Counted from the stretch's first letter, positions 1-9,460 are shown. The stretch is 64,000 nt of DNA from Streptococcus oralis (GCF_003943415.1 NZ_RJPK01000007.1:1-64000), one strand, 5' to 3'. A program made the numbers and translations. Notes: a model not told the origin generated them from the sequence alone.

Positions 1-1500
1 GCACTGATGCTTGCTGATACTGATGCTGATGCGCTTTGGCTTGCACTAATTGACGCAGACTGGCTCGCGCTTGCTGAGATAGAAGCTGAGTTCTGGTTGT
101 TAGATGCTGAAGCTGAGGCACTTTGGCTGGCGCTTACTGATGTTGAAGCACTTTGACTTGCACTTACAGATGCGCTTGCTGATTGGCTAGCTGATACAGA
201 CGCTGAGTCGCTTGCACTTACAGATGCTGAAGCTGATTGACTAGCTGATACAGATGCTGATTGGCTTGAACTTACAGAAGCTGAAGCTGATTGACTAGCT
301 GATACAGATGCTGATTGGCTAGCACTGATGCTTGCTGATACTGATGCTGATGCGCTTTGGCTTGCACTTACAGACGCTGAAGCTGATTGACTTGAGCTTA
401 CTGATGTGCTAGCTGATTGGCTTGAACTTACAGACGCTGAAGCTGATTGACTTGCAGATACTGATGCTGAAGCTGAGGCACTTTGGCTGGCGCTTACTGA
501 TGTTGAAGCACTTTGACTTGCACTTACAGATGCGCTTGCTGATTGGCTAGCTGATACAGACGCTGAGTCGCTTGCACTTACAGATGCTGAAGCTGATTGA
601 CTAGCTGATACAGATGCTGATTGGCTCGCACTGATGCTTGCTGATACTGATGCTGATGCGCTAGTTGATTGGCTTGAGCTTACAGAAGCCGAAGCTGATT
701 GACTAGCTGATACAGATGCTGATTGGCTAGCACTGATGCTTGCTGATACTGATGCTGATGCGCTTTGGCTTGCACTTACAGACGCTGAAGCTGATTGACT
801 TGCAGATACTGATGCTGAAGCCGATTGACTTGAGCTTACAGACGCTGAAGCTGATTGACTTGCAGATACTGATGCTGAAGCCGATTGACTTGAGCTTACT
901 GATGTGCTTGCTGAACGACTCGCGCTGAGCGATGCACTAGCTGAGGCACTGGCCGAACGGCTTGAGCTTACACTTGCTGAGGCTGAACGACTTGCGCTAA
1001 GCGATGCGCTAGCTGACGCACTGGCCGAACGGCTCGAACTTACAGAAGCTGAAGCTGAGCGACTTGCAGATACTGAAGCTGAAGCTGATTGGCTTGAGCT
1101 TACTGATGCGCTAGTTGATTGGCTTGAGCTTACAGAAGCCGAAGCTGAGCGACTTGCGCTAAGTGATGCACTGGCTGAGGCACTGGCCGAACGGCTCGAA
1201 CTTACTGATGCTGAAGCTGAGCGACTTGAGCTTACACTTGCTGAGGCTGAACGACTTGCGTTAAGCGATGCGCTGGCTGATGCACTGGCTGAACGGCTTG
1301 AACTTACACTTGCTGAGGCTGAACGACTCGCGCTAAGCGATGCGCTGGCTGATGCACTCTGACTAGCACTCAAGCTTGCTGAGTGAGATTGACCGGCGCT
1401 AAGCGAAGCACTCGCTGAAGCACTTTGACTTGAACTTACTGAAGCTGAAGCACTTTGACTTGCAGATACTGATGCTGAAACTGATTGGCTAAGGGATCCG
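1..1500 (-). repeat. Second Ser-rich repeat region of the SRRP (6-bp/12-bp periodic coding repeat)
   Basis: Coding repeat of A-S-x-S units. Roughly 900-1370, next to the binding region, is dominated by units with Arg (SASRSASAS), while distal units below about 900 carry Gln (SASQSASAS). A stretch from about 103 to 266 recurs exactly 360 bp further on (about 463-626), which shows recent tandem duplication. The same periodicity opens a long antisense frame at 904-1362 that I do not regard as a gene. Confidence 0.9.
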
Positions 1501-3710
1501 CTTTCTTTAACATTTACTTGAATGTCCTTAAAGTTAAGCTGTCCTGCTTCGTCAGTAATCTTAATTTTAAGTGTTACAGTTCCTGTTCCAGTAGGCGTCC
1601 CAGAAATTTGGATAGATGGGATATAGCCAGTTTTACCACCCCCTGATGGAACGGTTTTAGTAGTAACTGTTAATCCAAGTGCTTCTAGTTCTTTCTTACC
1701 ATGAATCAGTTCAACCGCTTGATCTGCAAGGTAAGGACTTTGCCAAGAACCAACAGACTTGTCTCCTTTGTTATTACCATCATGAACATATAAAGTTTCA
1801 TTAACTCGTTTACCAACTTCAACTTCAGGAACTAGTGGTTCAGGGGAAGGAGTTAGTGAGTCTTTGCTCTTGTTGATAATTGACTCCTGCGCAGCCTCAG
1901 TTACAACTTCTTCTGGACGGCCTAGATAGGTAAAGAATTCAGCATCCTTACCTCCCGATCCATTAGTCTGTCTGACGAGCATATTAGGATTTTCAGTTAA
2001 AACCGTCCCTGTAATAGTGAGTTTTGGAACATAGGTGAAATCAGCACGCCTTTCCACCCCTACAATATACCTCAAGCCACTATATTTTGTTGTACCACCA
2101 TTACCAGTGTACAAAAACATAGAATTTTTAGCATCTTGCTCATATCTATACTGTATATCATTATGGAAATATAAAGTTTCATTAACTCTATCGCCTACTT
2201 TATATTTTGCAAGAGGAGCCAATGCTTCTTTTTTCCCCTCAGCATCATACGTTACAGCAGGTCCCTTAAACTGAGTAGTAGTAAGGTTCATGAATATGCT
2301 GGTTTGAGGAAAGCTACGTCCATCAAAGGTCACATCCAGATTGACACTACTACTAAATGCTTTTGGATTATCACTCTTGAAAGTTACATATGGAATATAA
2401 CGTCCAGGAGCCACTTCCACACGACCTGTTTCCGAGGTAATATTATATTTCTCTTGTGCTTCTTGCCAGTTTCGAGTCTCTAGAGTTTGTCTTGGAGAAA
2501 GTCCTGCAAACTCACTATCCTTATATGAACCGTAAGGATATTCGTCCGCATCAAATTGAGACTTATGCATATAATATGTTACCGAGAAAGGAACACCTGC
2601 TCGTCCCAGAAAGACCCGTTGTCTATTTAAACGACCACTTGTTTCTGGAGAGTTGATGCTATATGGATCGGTATTTAGAAAGAAAGGTTCTTTTGATCCA
2701 GTATCGATCGGATTTGCTCTAAATCCAGAATACCCTGTCTTTGGTGCAGTCGCTACAGTATTGTCAACCTTTTGGTTTTTCTCAGCTTGCTTGGTTGTAT
2801 CCTTACCTTGGGCTTGGTTCTTATCTGCTACAACACCAGCTGCAAGGTTGTTGCTTGTTGTTGCTGCTTGGCTACTAAGTTGAGTTGCACTAGACAAAGC
2901 ATCACCGAGTTTGCTTGATGCTAAGCTAGCTGCAGGTTTGGTATCGGCATTGAGTGATGCTGATGTAGAAGTTGAGACAGATGCTTGTACTTCTGATCCA
3001 CTCGTTGCACTAGTGCTCTCAACTAGTGAAGTTGAAGCTTGAGCGCTCGCTGACGCTGATGGTGTAGAGCTTACTGATGCAGATGCTTTGGCACTTGCTG
3101 AAGCTGATGCAGGAGCTGATGTTGATTGACTAGCTGAGGCAGATGCTGGAGCAGTTGACTGACTTGCTGATGTTGAAGCACTTGCAGATACTGACTGACT
3201 CGCTGATGTTGAAGCACTTACAGATGCTGACTGACTCGCACTCGCTTGAGCCTCAACAGATTGACTGACTGATACAGAAGCTGTTGCAGATGCTTGTTCT
3301 GTTTGAGCTTTCTTTACTTCTGCTTGCGCTTGAGCAATGATTGAGTTAGTACTTGTTTCAGTTGTTTCAGCCGCTTTTGGTTCAGCTGCGATGACTGTTT
3401 TATCCTTTTCTGCATACTCAGATGTTTCATCCGCATAAACAGTTTGCTCTTGAGTCATCACAAATCCTGCAGCTCCCGCGGCCAGGATTCCCCCTATACC
3501 CGCTAGCGTGTTAAAACTAAGGTGTGCGTGATCAAGTTCTTCAGTGTCTGACAGGGTACTAGAGACAACTTCGCCCATCCCACCGATACGGAAGAGATCC
3601 AATTGAGAGTTCGAGGCTTTTACCCAGTTTTTCCCCGACTTGTAAAGCTTATAACGCTTTTTCTCATCTACGATCTCGAAATCTTTGTTAAATTTTTTAC
3701 TTCGAAACAT
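1..3710 (-). CDS. Serine-rich repeat adhesin (SRRP), aSec substrate, C-terminus outside window
   Basis: Large surface glycoprotein adhesin, open without a stop to the left edge, so the rest of the second repeat region and the wall anchor are not seen. The ATG at 3710 follows an AAAGGAA ribosome site. Residues 21-29 read KLYKSGKNW, the KxYKxGKxW signal of accessory Sec substrates. A Gly-rich hydrophobic core lies near residues 66-85, with probable cleavage after VYA at about 93. A first Ser-rich stretch covers roughly residues 130-290, a non-repetitive ligand-binding region about 300-735, and a second A-S-x-S region runs from about 738 to the edge. The binding region holds two modules that each begin with a V-G-x-R-V-N-E-T-L-Y-x-H motif. 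I do not recognise its ligand and see no YTRY Siglec motif. GtfA/B, SecA2 and SecY2 upstream should glycosylate and export it. Confidence 0.95.
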   Translation of the reverse strand, partial: MFRSKKFNKDFEIVDEKKRYKLYKSGKNWVKASNSQLDLFRIGGMGEVVSSTLSDTEELDHAHLSFNTLAGIGGILAAGAAGFVMTQEQTVYADETSEYAEKDKTVIAAEPKAAETTETSTNSIIAQAQAEVKKAQTEQASATASVSVSQSVEAQASASQSASVSASTSASQSVSASASTSASQSTAPASASASQSTSAPASASASAKASASVSSTPSASASAQASTSLVESTSATSGSEVQASVSTSTSASLNADTKPAASLASSKLGDALSSATQLSSQAATTSNNLAAGVVADKNQAQGKDTTKQAEKNQKVDNTVATAPKTGYSGFRANPIDTGSKEPFFLNTDPYSINSPETSGRLNRQRVFLGRAGVPFSVTYYMHKSQFDADEYPYGSYKDSEFAGLSPRQTLETRNWQEAQEKYNITSETGRVEVAPGRYIPYVTFKSDNPKAFSSSVNLDVTFDGRSFPQTSIFMNLTTTQFKGPAVTYDAEGKKEALAPLAKYKVGDRVNETLYFHNDIQYRYEQDAKNSMFLYTGNGGTTKYSGLRYIVGVERRADFTYVPKLTITGTVLTENPNMLVRQTNGSGGKDAEFFTYLGRPEEVVTEAAQESIINKSKDSLTPSPEPLVPEVEVGKRVNETLYVHDGNNKGDKSVGSWQSPYLADQAVELIHGKKELEALGLTVTTKTVPSGGGKTGYIPSIQISGTPTGTGTVTLKIKITDEAGQLNFKDIQVNVKESGSLSQSVSASVSASQSASASVSSSQSASASASLSAGQSHSASLSASQSASASASLSASRSASASVSSSRSASASASASLNASRSASASVSSSRSASASVSSSRSASASASASLSASRSASASVSSSQSTSASVSSSQSASASVSASRSASASVSSSRSASASASASLSASRSASASVSSSRSASASASASLSASRSASTSVSSSQSASASVSASQSASASVSSSQSASASVSASQSASASVSASQSASASVSASISASQSASVSASQSASASVSSSQSTSASASVSASISASQSASVSASQSASASVSASDSASVSASQSASASVSASQSASTSVSASQSASASASVSASQSASASVSSSQSASTSVSSSQSASASVSASQSASASVSASISASQSASVSASQSASASVSSSQSASVSASQSASASVSASDSASVSASQSASASVSASQSASTSVSASQSASASASNNQNSASISASASQSASISASQSASASVSASIS

Positions 3711-3941
3711 TCTATTCCTTTCTTTTATCCAATTGCGACCCTTTGTTAACCTCATGATCATTAACAAAGCGTAGTTACGCTGCCCTCTCAAAACCAGAGA
3801 TAATAAAACCGCAGTCAGTCTCAGTTTTTATCCCTTTGACTTAGAAAAAACAGATTCCATCTGGGATATACCAGTTGCTTTTAACTAGTATATACCATTT
3901 ATCATTTTATCAAAACAGCTCCTCCTTTTCAAGCAATTATA
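3711..3941 (-). promoter_or_regulatory. Promoter and structured 5' leader of the SRRP gene
   Basis: The -10 is TATAAT (minus strand, 3936-3941) with no good -35, predicting a leader of about 220 nt. It contains three inverted repeats. A 10-bp stem at 3867-3876 pairs with 3883-3892 and is fully paired in RNA with one G-U. A 9-bp stem at 3741-3749 pairs with 3761-3769. A small GCGTA/TACGC stem spans 3769-3780. An AGGAGGAG at 3919-3926 precedes a possible six-codon mini-ORF (3885-3905), but its 13-nt spacing is poor. No other gene is visible in 3711-4140. Confidence 0.5.
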
Positions 3942-4072
3942 CTCGAAATGACAAATGAAAACACCTAATTTTTATCTAAAATTCGCTTTTAAGTTTCAAA
4001 TTGTTGGAAGCGTTTTATCATCTTTCGAAATCCCTACTCCCGCCTTTCACACTAGTTCAATTAGACAGAGAC

Positions 4073-4101
4073 AAAAAACCTTGACGAGCAAATCGTCAAG
4101 G
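4073..4101 (-). terminator. Rho-independent terminator after asp4
   Basis: CCTTGACGA (4079-4087) pairs with TCGTCAAGG (4093-4101), followed on the minus strand by six U (4073-4078). It separates the gtf/asp4 transcript from the SRRP gene, which therefore needs its own promoter. Confidence 0.85.
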
Positions 4102-4140
4102 TTCATCTGTTCTAGAGAACTCCTCCGTCCAGAAAAGATC

Positions 4141-4317
4141 CTAAAAAAAGTGTCCCAACTGCATGAGTAGCGTGACCAAAAGGGTGACGAGAAAGAGAAC
4201 TCCGCCCAGCACGGCAATCATGCTAAAATCTTGCTTCTCCCTTTTTAGGGGTTTCTTTCGATTATCTAGCTGTTCTCGTATATGTTCTTGTAAAATGCCA
4301 TTGTCCTTGTTAGACAT
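4141..4317 (-). CDS. asp4: Accessory Sec protein Asp4-like, small single-pass membrane protein
   Basis: This is a 58-residue protein with a charged cytosolic N-terminal half and one C-terminal membrane segment (about residues 33-55, MIAVLGGVLFLVTLLVTLLM). Start choice: the ATG at 4317 has AGGAGGAG just upstream, whereas the longer frame from 4368 has no ribosome site. Asp4 and Asp5 are small aSec proteins proposed to play SecE/SecG-like roles at the SecY2 channel. Size, topology and position directly after gtfB fit Asp4. I do not find a separate Asp5 gene. It is the last gene of the gtfA-gtfB unit, 68 nt after gtfB, and ends before a strong terminator. Confidence 0.75.
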   Translation of the reverse strand: MSNKDNGILQEHIREQLDNRKKPLKREKQDFSMIAVLGGVLFLVTLLVTLLMQLGHFF

Positions 4318-4385
4318 GTGCTCCTCCTTTTCTGTTGATAGAAAGGAACTTGCTTTCATCGAAAGCAAGCCCTTGTCTTATTAGC

Positions 4386-5714
4386 TTATAAAATTGCCTT
4401 ATAGGCTTCCAGATCAGCCTGATTCGCCGCCTGTTTTTGCTTAGCAAGGGCAGCCTCCATCTCAGACGGAAGAGAGAGAACTCCCTGAATCTTACCTACC
4501 ATGGCTGATACATTTTCCACCGGATAAATGTGGCTTTCTGCAACGAAACGATGATTGTGACAAGTCGTCTCAAAACTGAGAATCAGCATATTATTCTCAA
4601 AAGCTGTTCGACTACCATTGAGAATTTCATCACTGATATTGATATCCAGATACAAGTCACAGCGAGCAAAGAGCTCATTCACCTTAGCTGGACGAATATT
4701 AGGGTAGAGGGAAATATTCGGATAGCGATTTAATTCCATTAAACGACTTGACATCTCCGTGATTGCTCCAATATGGAAATGAACATTTGGTAATTGAGTC
4801 AAAAGTGGCTCAATTTGCTCGATTTGGTCACTATTCGTCAGAATCAAAGCTTCTGGATTCATATTATTGAGGCGATGGTATTGATAAAGATAACCAATAT
4901 TGCGGAAGTAACTCTTCTCTTTTGGTGTTGCAAGCTTGAGGATTTTATCATAAACTTGCTTGTCCTGTACTGCAATACGGATGTTACGATGAGGCAACTG
5001 CATCGCCGCTTTCATGTTACCCGGCAACTCCTCTCCAATCGGCTCCTGCCAGAAAAGAATATCCTCTGCTCGTCCTTCTTTCGGAGTCAGACCAACAGCT
5101 ACTAAAAATGGTGTTGCTAGAGAATTGTAGATAATGCGATCTGTATCATATCCACGATATCGCAAGTAAAAGATTACAAACTCTTGCTTAGAATTAAAAA
5201 TATGGCGTTTTCCATCAAGAGTTAAGATAATATCCTCTGTTAGATGATTTTCCATAATCACCGTTACATTATCTTGATTAAAGTAGCGTGTATGAGTTGG
5301 ACGCTGAGCATCATCATAGGTAATCTGTGCAAAGAGACGTCCCTTGCGATTGTAAATGTCAGCAGCACGTACATGACCTTGATCATCCAGCCACTCGACT
5401 GCACGCACGCGACGTTCGTGTGTTGGTTGACGGTAAAAGATATTGGCACGTTTTTTGCCCATATCCAAGATTTCACCATTAACATTGCTCGAGCGGATTT
5501 CCCACAAATGAGGTTTCGGAACAAGGTTAAAATAAAGAGGTAGATCGTCCTCTGAAGCCACATCTCCAGTAAAGTAACTGTAAGGCGACTCGACATCAGG
5601 TGCGAGGTAGCCATCGTCTCGGATCACGACAACAGGGCAGTCTAGCCCAGCTGCCTTAAGTGAACGTAGTAAATCAAAACTCGCTTGATCATAGCGTTCA
5701 AATAAACAAATCAT
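4386..5714 (-). CDS. gtfB: GtfB, substrate-binding subunit of the SRRP O-GlcNAc transferase
   Basis: This 442-residue protein matches the GtfB (Gtf2) family. These are catalytically inactive GT-like proteins that pair with GtfA in the cytosol and present the serine/threonine-rich adhesin for addition of the first GlcNAc. The N-terminal half carries the aSec-specific beta-rich region (for example HIFNSKQEFVIFYLR), and the C-terminal half is a degenerate Rossmann region without the E-x7-E catalytic pattern of GtfA. It follows gtfA by 27 nt in the same operon and is followed by asp4. No additional glycan-extending glycosyltransferases are visible nearby. Confidence 0.93.
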   Translation of the reverse strand: MICLFERYDQASFDLLRSLKAAGLDCPVVVIRDDGYLAPDVESPYSYFTGDVASEDDLPLYFNLVPKPHLWEIRSSNVNGEILDMGKKRANIFYRQPTHERRVRAVEWLDDQGHVRAADIYNRKGRLFAQITYDDAQRPTHTRYFNQDNVTVIMENHLTEDIILTLDGKRHIFNSKQEFVIFYLRYRGYDTDRIIYNSLATPFLVAVGLTPKEGRAEDILFWQEPIGEELPGNMKAAMQLPHRNIRIAVQDKQVYDKILKLATPKEKSYFRNIGYLYQYHRLNNMNPEALILTNSDQIEQIEPLLTQLPNVHFHIGAITEMSSRLMELNRYPNISLYPNIRPAKVNELFARCDLYLDINISDEILNGSRTAFENNMLILSFETTCHNHRFVAESHIYPVENVSAMVGKIQGVLSLPSEMEAALAKQKQAANQADLEAYKAIL

Positions 5715-5741
5715 AGTGTTTATGCCTTTCTTTTCGAATCC

Positions 5742-7271
5742 CTACTGATGCTGTGCAGATTGAACAAGATCATACCAACGCTGGGCAATATGTTCATCAA
5801 GATATGGTTCTGCCACCTCGTAGGATACATGGGATAGATCTTCTTGGGAATGTTGAGTAAATAGCTGAACAATCTTTTCTGCGTATTCCGTTGTCATTGC
5901 ATCCAAATCATCTGGACGTGCCTCAGGAATCAAGTAGCCATTTTCCCCATCACGGATAAAGGTTGGATTTCCATAACGTACATCAAAACCAATAATTGGC
6001 AGACCAGAACCAACCGCCTCTAACAAGGTCAAACCAAATCCTTCACTTGTGGAGGCAGAGAGGTAAGCAGAGTAATTTCGATACACATCTGCCATGTGGT
6101 GATGCCCCATCAGACGAATATAGTCTTCTGCATTTAACTCATGAATCAACTGCTCCAACATGGCTCTTTCGCCACCCGTACCATAGATATCAAAAGTGAT
6201 TTCAGGTAATTGCTCATGTGCCTTCACTACAGAGTGAATCAACCAATCGATATGCTTTTCACTGGCCAAGCGCGAAGCTGTAATCAATCCAAACGGCTTG
6301 CGCTCTCCTTCTGGATGACGCAATTGATCCAAACTTCCCACCGGAATAGTCAAGATTTTCTTTGGTTTGATGGTTGTATATTGAGCGAATTGTTCTTTGA
6401 GTAGATTCGTTTGCGCATCGGTCGAGTTAATGATATAGTCCACTTCGTCAGCATATTCGAACTGATACTCATAATAGTTATTCCATAAAATATAGTCTTT
6501 CTCAGCAGGATTTTCACTAAAGTGGTCTGCATGAACGATTACGACTAGCTTTGCAGCGCCCTTATTAGCAAAGATAGCTTGACCAATATCTGTCTCTCGG
6601 TCTAAGATCAACAAATCTTTGTCCGTCAGAGACAGACTTCTCATAAAATGCGCGACAAACTCTTGCTTAGAATAGAAAACATGATTTGGGAAACGATAGA
6701 CTTGCGTCTCCTGTCTACCATCGACTTCATTGATGATTTCCTCATAAGCCACACTGCCATCTTCATTTAGCCAGGTACGTTGATATAATTGCGCATGACC
6801 ATTCATCGGACTAAAATACTCGACAAAATTCTTCGTATAAGTGTAGTACTCTTTTTGAATCAGACAACCACGCGAAACAATTTCGGCGCGTTCAATCAAC
6901 TCTTTATCCATATCACAGGCATAACAAGTTACAAAATCACCATCACCAAATACTAATCGAATCGTCTTCATATCGGTGTCGCGGATAATTTCGAGGGGCT
7001 CTTTATCGAAACTCGCTAAGACCTGTGCTAGCGTATAGGTCGTCGGTGCAATTTTGACATCTGTAAAATGCTGATAAAGCCAGATAACCTCAGAATCTTC
7101 AAAGCCGATATTCTTTGTCAAATGTTCAATGTTATCAGCAGATATAAAATCCATAAAGATGAACTTCGCTTCTAAGCCAACACTACGAAGCAATTTTGCA
7201 CGGTAGATCTGCGCATATTCTACACCGCTACTCGCCCAGCCAATCCCCAAATTGATGTTATAAATTGTCAT
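5742..7271 (-). CDS. gtfA: GtfA, catalytic subunit of the SRRP O-GlcNAc transferase
   Basis: This 509-residue GT4-type glycosyltransferase transfers GlcNAc from UDP-GlcNAc to Ser/Thr of the adhesin in the cytosol, as a complex with GtfB. An N-terminal Rossmann domain with the beta-meander insertion typical of GtfA is followed by the retaining-GT signature EGFGLTLLEAVGSGLPIIGF, whose E410 and E418 form the E-x7-E motif. It lies 14 nt after the DivIVA-like gene, with which it probably shares the extended -10 promoter near 8021. Confidence 0.95.
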   Translation of the reverse strand: MTIYNINLGIGWASSGVEYAQIYRAKLLRSVGLEAKFIFMDFISADNIEHLTKNIGFEDSEVIWLYQHFTDVKIAPTTYTLAQVLASFDKEPLEIIRDTDMKTIRLVFGDGDFVTCYACDMDKELIERAEIVSRGCLIQKEYYTYTKNFVEYFSPMNGHAQLYQRTWLNEDGSVAYEEIINEVDGRQETQVYRFPNHVFYSKQEFVAHFMRSLSLTDKDLLILDRETDIGQAIFANKGAAKLVVIVHADHFSENPAEKDYILWNNYYEYQFEYADEVDYIINSTDAQTNLLKEQFAQYTTIKPKKILTIPVGSLDQLRHPEGERKPFGLITASRLASEKHIDWLIHSVVKAHEQLPEITFDIYGTGGERAMLEQLIHELNAEDYIRLMGHHHMADVYRNYSAYLSASTSEGFGLTLLEAVGSGLPIIGFDVRYGNPTFIRDGENGYLIPEARPDDLDAMTTEYAEKIVQLFTQHSQEDLSHVSYEVAEPYLDEHIAQRWYDLVQSAQHQ

Positions 7272-7285
7272 ATTTGATTATCCTC

Positions 7286-7972
7286 TTACAAAAAGTTATC
7301 TCGTTTAATTCTTGAAAGACGTTTGATTCTCTTACCCTTATCATCATCTAACTTATCTTCGTCTTTCTTTTTAGGTTTTGCGCGACGTGAAGTGATGTAG
7401 CTGACAGAGATGGTACTATCTGTTCCTGTTTTTGCAAGGGGTTGTTCGAGATGGATTTTCTCTCTCTCAGGCACCACCTCTTCTTTCTCCTTAGCAACTT
7501 CTTCTGGTCTATCAAGTTCTTTACGCAATTCTTGAATTTTTTTGATATCTTTTGGTTTACCATCGATATCGTCCAGTTCTAGAAAATCATCAATTCGACT
7601 AATAATATTTTTAATTTTTTCTTTTTGTAAATTATACAATCTCTCAGCCTCTGCCCGTTTTTTGGTCAGAGTATCGATTTCTTCGAGAATAGATTCTCTC
7701 GTATCCAAGTAGTCTTTTTGTGCCTTTTCTAAAACTTCTTTAGCTTCTTTTTCGGCCCTATCATGAGCTTCAATGACAAGAGATTTGGCATAAATGACTG
7801 CTTCACCGATCTCTTTTTCTTGATTCTTCATAGAGTCGATTTTTTTACGTAGAGATTCGATTTTTTCATTCTTCTTTTGAATTTCACGATCGAATCCTTC
7901 CTCTAATGCTTCGATACAATCTTCGACTTCCTTAGCACGGTAGTTACCGAACAATGTTTTCTTCAGTCTCAT
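7286..7972 (-). CDS. DivIVA-like coiled-coil protein in the aSec locus
   Basis: This 228-residue protein is nearly all charged heptad-type helix from about residue 10 to 165, followed by a disordered basic tail (KPKKKDED, KRIKRLSRIKRD). The N-terminus (LFGNYRAKEVEDCIEALEEG) resembles the DivIVA/GpsB membrane-binding start with its G-Y/x-x-x-x-V-E pattern, and residues 55-85 (AKSLVIEAHDRAEKEAKEV) look like DivIVA coiled coil. No signal peptide or membrane segment is present. GGGAG precedes the ATG. It is the first gene of the unit with gtfA, gtfB and asp4. DivIVA proteins mark septa and poles, so one inference is that it places glycosylation or export at a site in the cell. I do not recognise it as a named aSec component. 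Confidence 0.6.
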   Translation of the reverse strand: MRLKKTLFGNYRAKEVEDCIEALEEGFDREIQKKNEKIESLRKKIDSMKNQEKEIGEAVIYAKSLVIEAHDRAEKEAKEVLEKAQKDYLDTRESILEEIDTLTKKRAEAERLYNLQKEKIKNIISRIDDFLELDDIDGKPKDIKKIQELRKELDRPEEVAKEKEEVVPEREKIHLEQPLAKTGTDSTISVSYITSRRAKPKKKDEDKLDDDKGKRIKRLSRIKRDNFL

Positions 7973-8020
7973 TTTGCTCCCTCTATTCCTTACTTATTCT
8001 GATTTACACCACTACCCCTC

Positions 8021-8049
8021 ATTGTAGCATAAAATAGCGCAAATTGCTA
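8021..8049 (-). promoter_or_regulatory. Promoter of the DivIVA-like/gtfA/gtfB/asp4 operon
   Basis: Extended -10 TGCTACAAT (hexamer 8021-8026) with a weak -35 TAGCAA (8044-8049) at 17 bp. It lies just below the terminator at 8133-8168, so the glycosylation genes form their own transcription unit. Confidence 0.6.
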
Positions 8050-8132
8050 TTCTTTTCTAAGCTCCAAATAAGGAAAATATCATGAAACGCTATCAAGCAA
8101 AACCCGAACTTAGCTTAAAGCTCATCCATTTC

Positions 8133-8168
8133 TAAAAAAATGTCTGATTGATAGGTCAGACATTTTTA
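8133..8168. terminator. Terminator after the GH1-like gene
   Basis: TGTCTGA (8140-8146) and TCAGACA (8155-8161) form a stem with A7 on one side and T5 on the other, so it can act in both directions. It ends the serine-rich/GH1 unit. Confidence 0.75.
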
Positions 8169-8228
8169 AAAGTAAAAACATGAACGCTGCTTCTAAACCA
8201 GAAAGAATTCGAGTCATTACTCCCTATT

Positions 8229-9404
8229 TTAAAAATTTAGTTCCGTCCAAGTAAGCGGTGTATAGCCAAGCAATTCCACACCATCATACTCGACTGTTTT
8301 CACGATCTCTTGGATGTTTGTTTTCAATTCTTCAGTTGCTACACTATTTGAATCATCCAAGACCACATCATCTTCCACGACGAAGAGTGGTTTTTGGTAA
8401 CGATCATAAAGATTGTTCATCACGAGACGAAGTCCAACAGAATCAATGCGATTTTGATTTTGGCCATTACTTGCATATTTGTTGATAAAAACTTCTTGGG
8501 AATTGCTTGATGCATAATAACTGAAGCTGACAAAGTCAATTTTCCCATCTCTTAGGACAAAGAGGTCATCATTTTCAATATCCAAGGCGATTTGATCACG
8601 TTCCAAACGACGTAAAAAGTGATTTGGGTAGTATCCACGAACTTGCACGTCTGTAAACAAATAATTTTCCCTATCTTTGACTTCTGCTTCCATTACATCA
8701 ATAGCATTTTCAGTTTGCTGACTGTAGTTTTTACTAACAACCATCATCCCACCAAACTGAAACTCTGGGTTGATTGTTTTTCCGAGCTTGATTGCACGTG
8801 CAGAAGCAACTAATTGATAATGAGCTGCTTGCCAAATCACCTGTTCTTGATTGTCATCCGCTCCAAAAGACAATCCTCCACCAAGAAACGGCAAATGGTG
8901 CAAAACGTTGAACTCATTGAAGGTAATCCAATACTTCACTTTGTCCTTAAAGTACTGAAAGACAGCTTCTGCATAACGCTCAAAGAGTTCAATCATCTTG
9001 CGGCTTTTCCAAGCTCCATATTTTTCGTATAGATTCAGCGGAAGGTCAAAGTGACTCAAGGTCACAATAGGTTCGATATCTTTTTCTAATACGTCATCGA
9101 TGATTGCTTCATAATATTTCAATCCCTCTTCACTCGGTTGCAGCTCTTCACCATTTGGAAAGATGCGTGCCCAAGAAATCGAGATTCTATAGGCATTAAA
9201 ACCCATTGATTGAATTAAATTCAGCTCTTCCGTATAATCTCTCTGACCTACTGAAGCAAATCTCCCTAGGATATCATAAGATCCTAAAGGTACATTTTTG
9301 TAGTCAACTGTTCCATTCAGAACTTCTATCCGAGATTGGTCAACTGGTAATACATCTGTAGTACCCAAACCTTTGTTACTATTTGACATCATATTTCTAA
9401 TCAT
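8229..9404 (-). CDS. Degenerate, C-terminally short GH1 (beta-glucosidase-like) protein
   Basis: This 391-residue protein clearly belongs to glycoside hydrolase family 1: YRISISWARIFPNG, TLSHFDLP, the acid/base motif ITFNEFN (E164), a GLR...RYQKP stretch, and a nucleophile region LFVVEDD (E344) where ENG is usual. It departs from active enzymes in several ways. The N-terminal F-L-W-G...Q-x-E-G glycone-binding strand is not recognisable, the usual H-W of the third strand is H-F, and the chain stops at GYTPLTWTELNF, where D-N-F-E-W and the last roughly 50 residues should follow. No downstream frame restores them. There is no signal peptide, so it is cytosolic. AGGAG precedes the start. It lies 56 nt after the serine-rich gene in one unit. 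Possible roles are an altered hydrolase or a carbohydrate-binding pseudoenzyme acting on adhesin glycans. Confidence 0.8.
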   Translation of the reverse strand: MIRNMMSNSNKGLGTTDVLPVDQSRIEVLNGTVDYKNVPLGSYDILGRFASVGQRDYTEELNLIQSMGFNAYRISISWARIFPNGEELQPSEEGLKYYEAIIDDVLEKDIEPIVTLSHFDLPLNLYEKYGAWKSRKMIELFERYAEAVFQYFKDKVKYWITFNEFNVLHHLPFLGGGLSFGADDNQEQVIWQAAHYQLVASARAIKLGKTINPEFQFGGMMVVSKNYSQQTENAIDVMEAEVKDRENYLFTDVQVRGYYPNHFLRRLERDQIALDIENDDLFVLRDGKIDFVSFSYYASSNSQEVFINKYASNGQNQNRIDSVGLRLVMNNLYDRYQKPLFVVEDDVVLDDSNSVATEELKTNIQEIVKTVEYDGVELLGYTPLTWTELNF

Positions 9405-9460
9405 AGTGGCTCCTTTTGATTTTTATTATTTCTATTTAATGATTGCAAGTTCTGATATTT

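Noticed and set aside
904..1362. Long plus-strand open frame rich in A-E-R-L/A-L repeats
   Set aside because: It is the exact antisense of the SRRP serine repeat and is open only because of the 6-bp periodicity. It has no ribosome site or promoter.
1..1500. CRISPR-like periodic repeats
   Set aside because: Period is 6-12 bp with no spacers, the frame is coding, and there are no cas genes.
3885..3905. Six-codon leader peptide in the SRRP leader
   Set aside because: AGGAGGAG is 13 nt from the ATG and almost at the predicted transcript end. Too weak to annotate as a gene.
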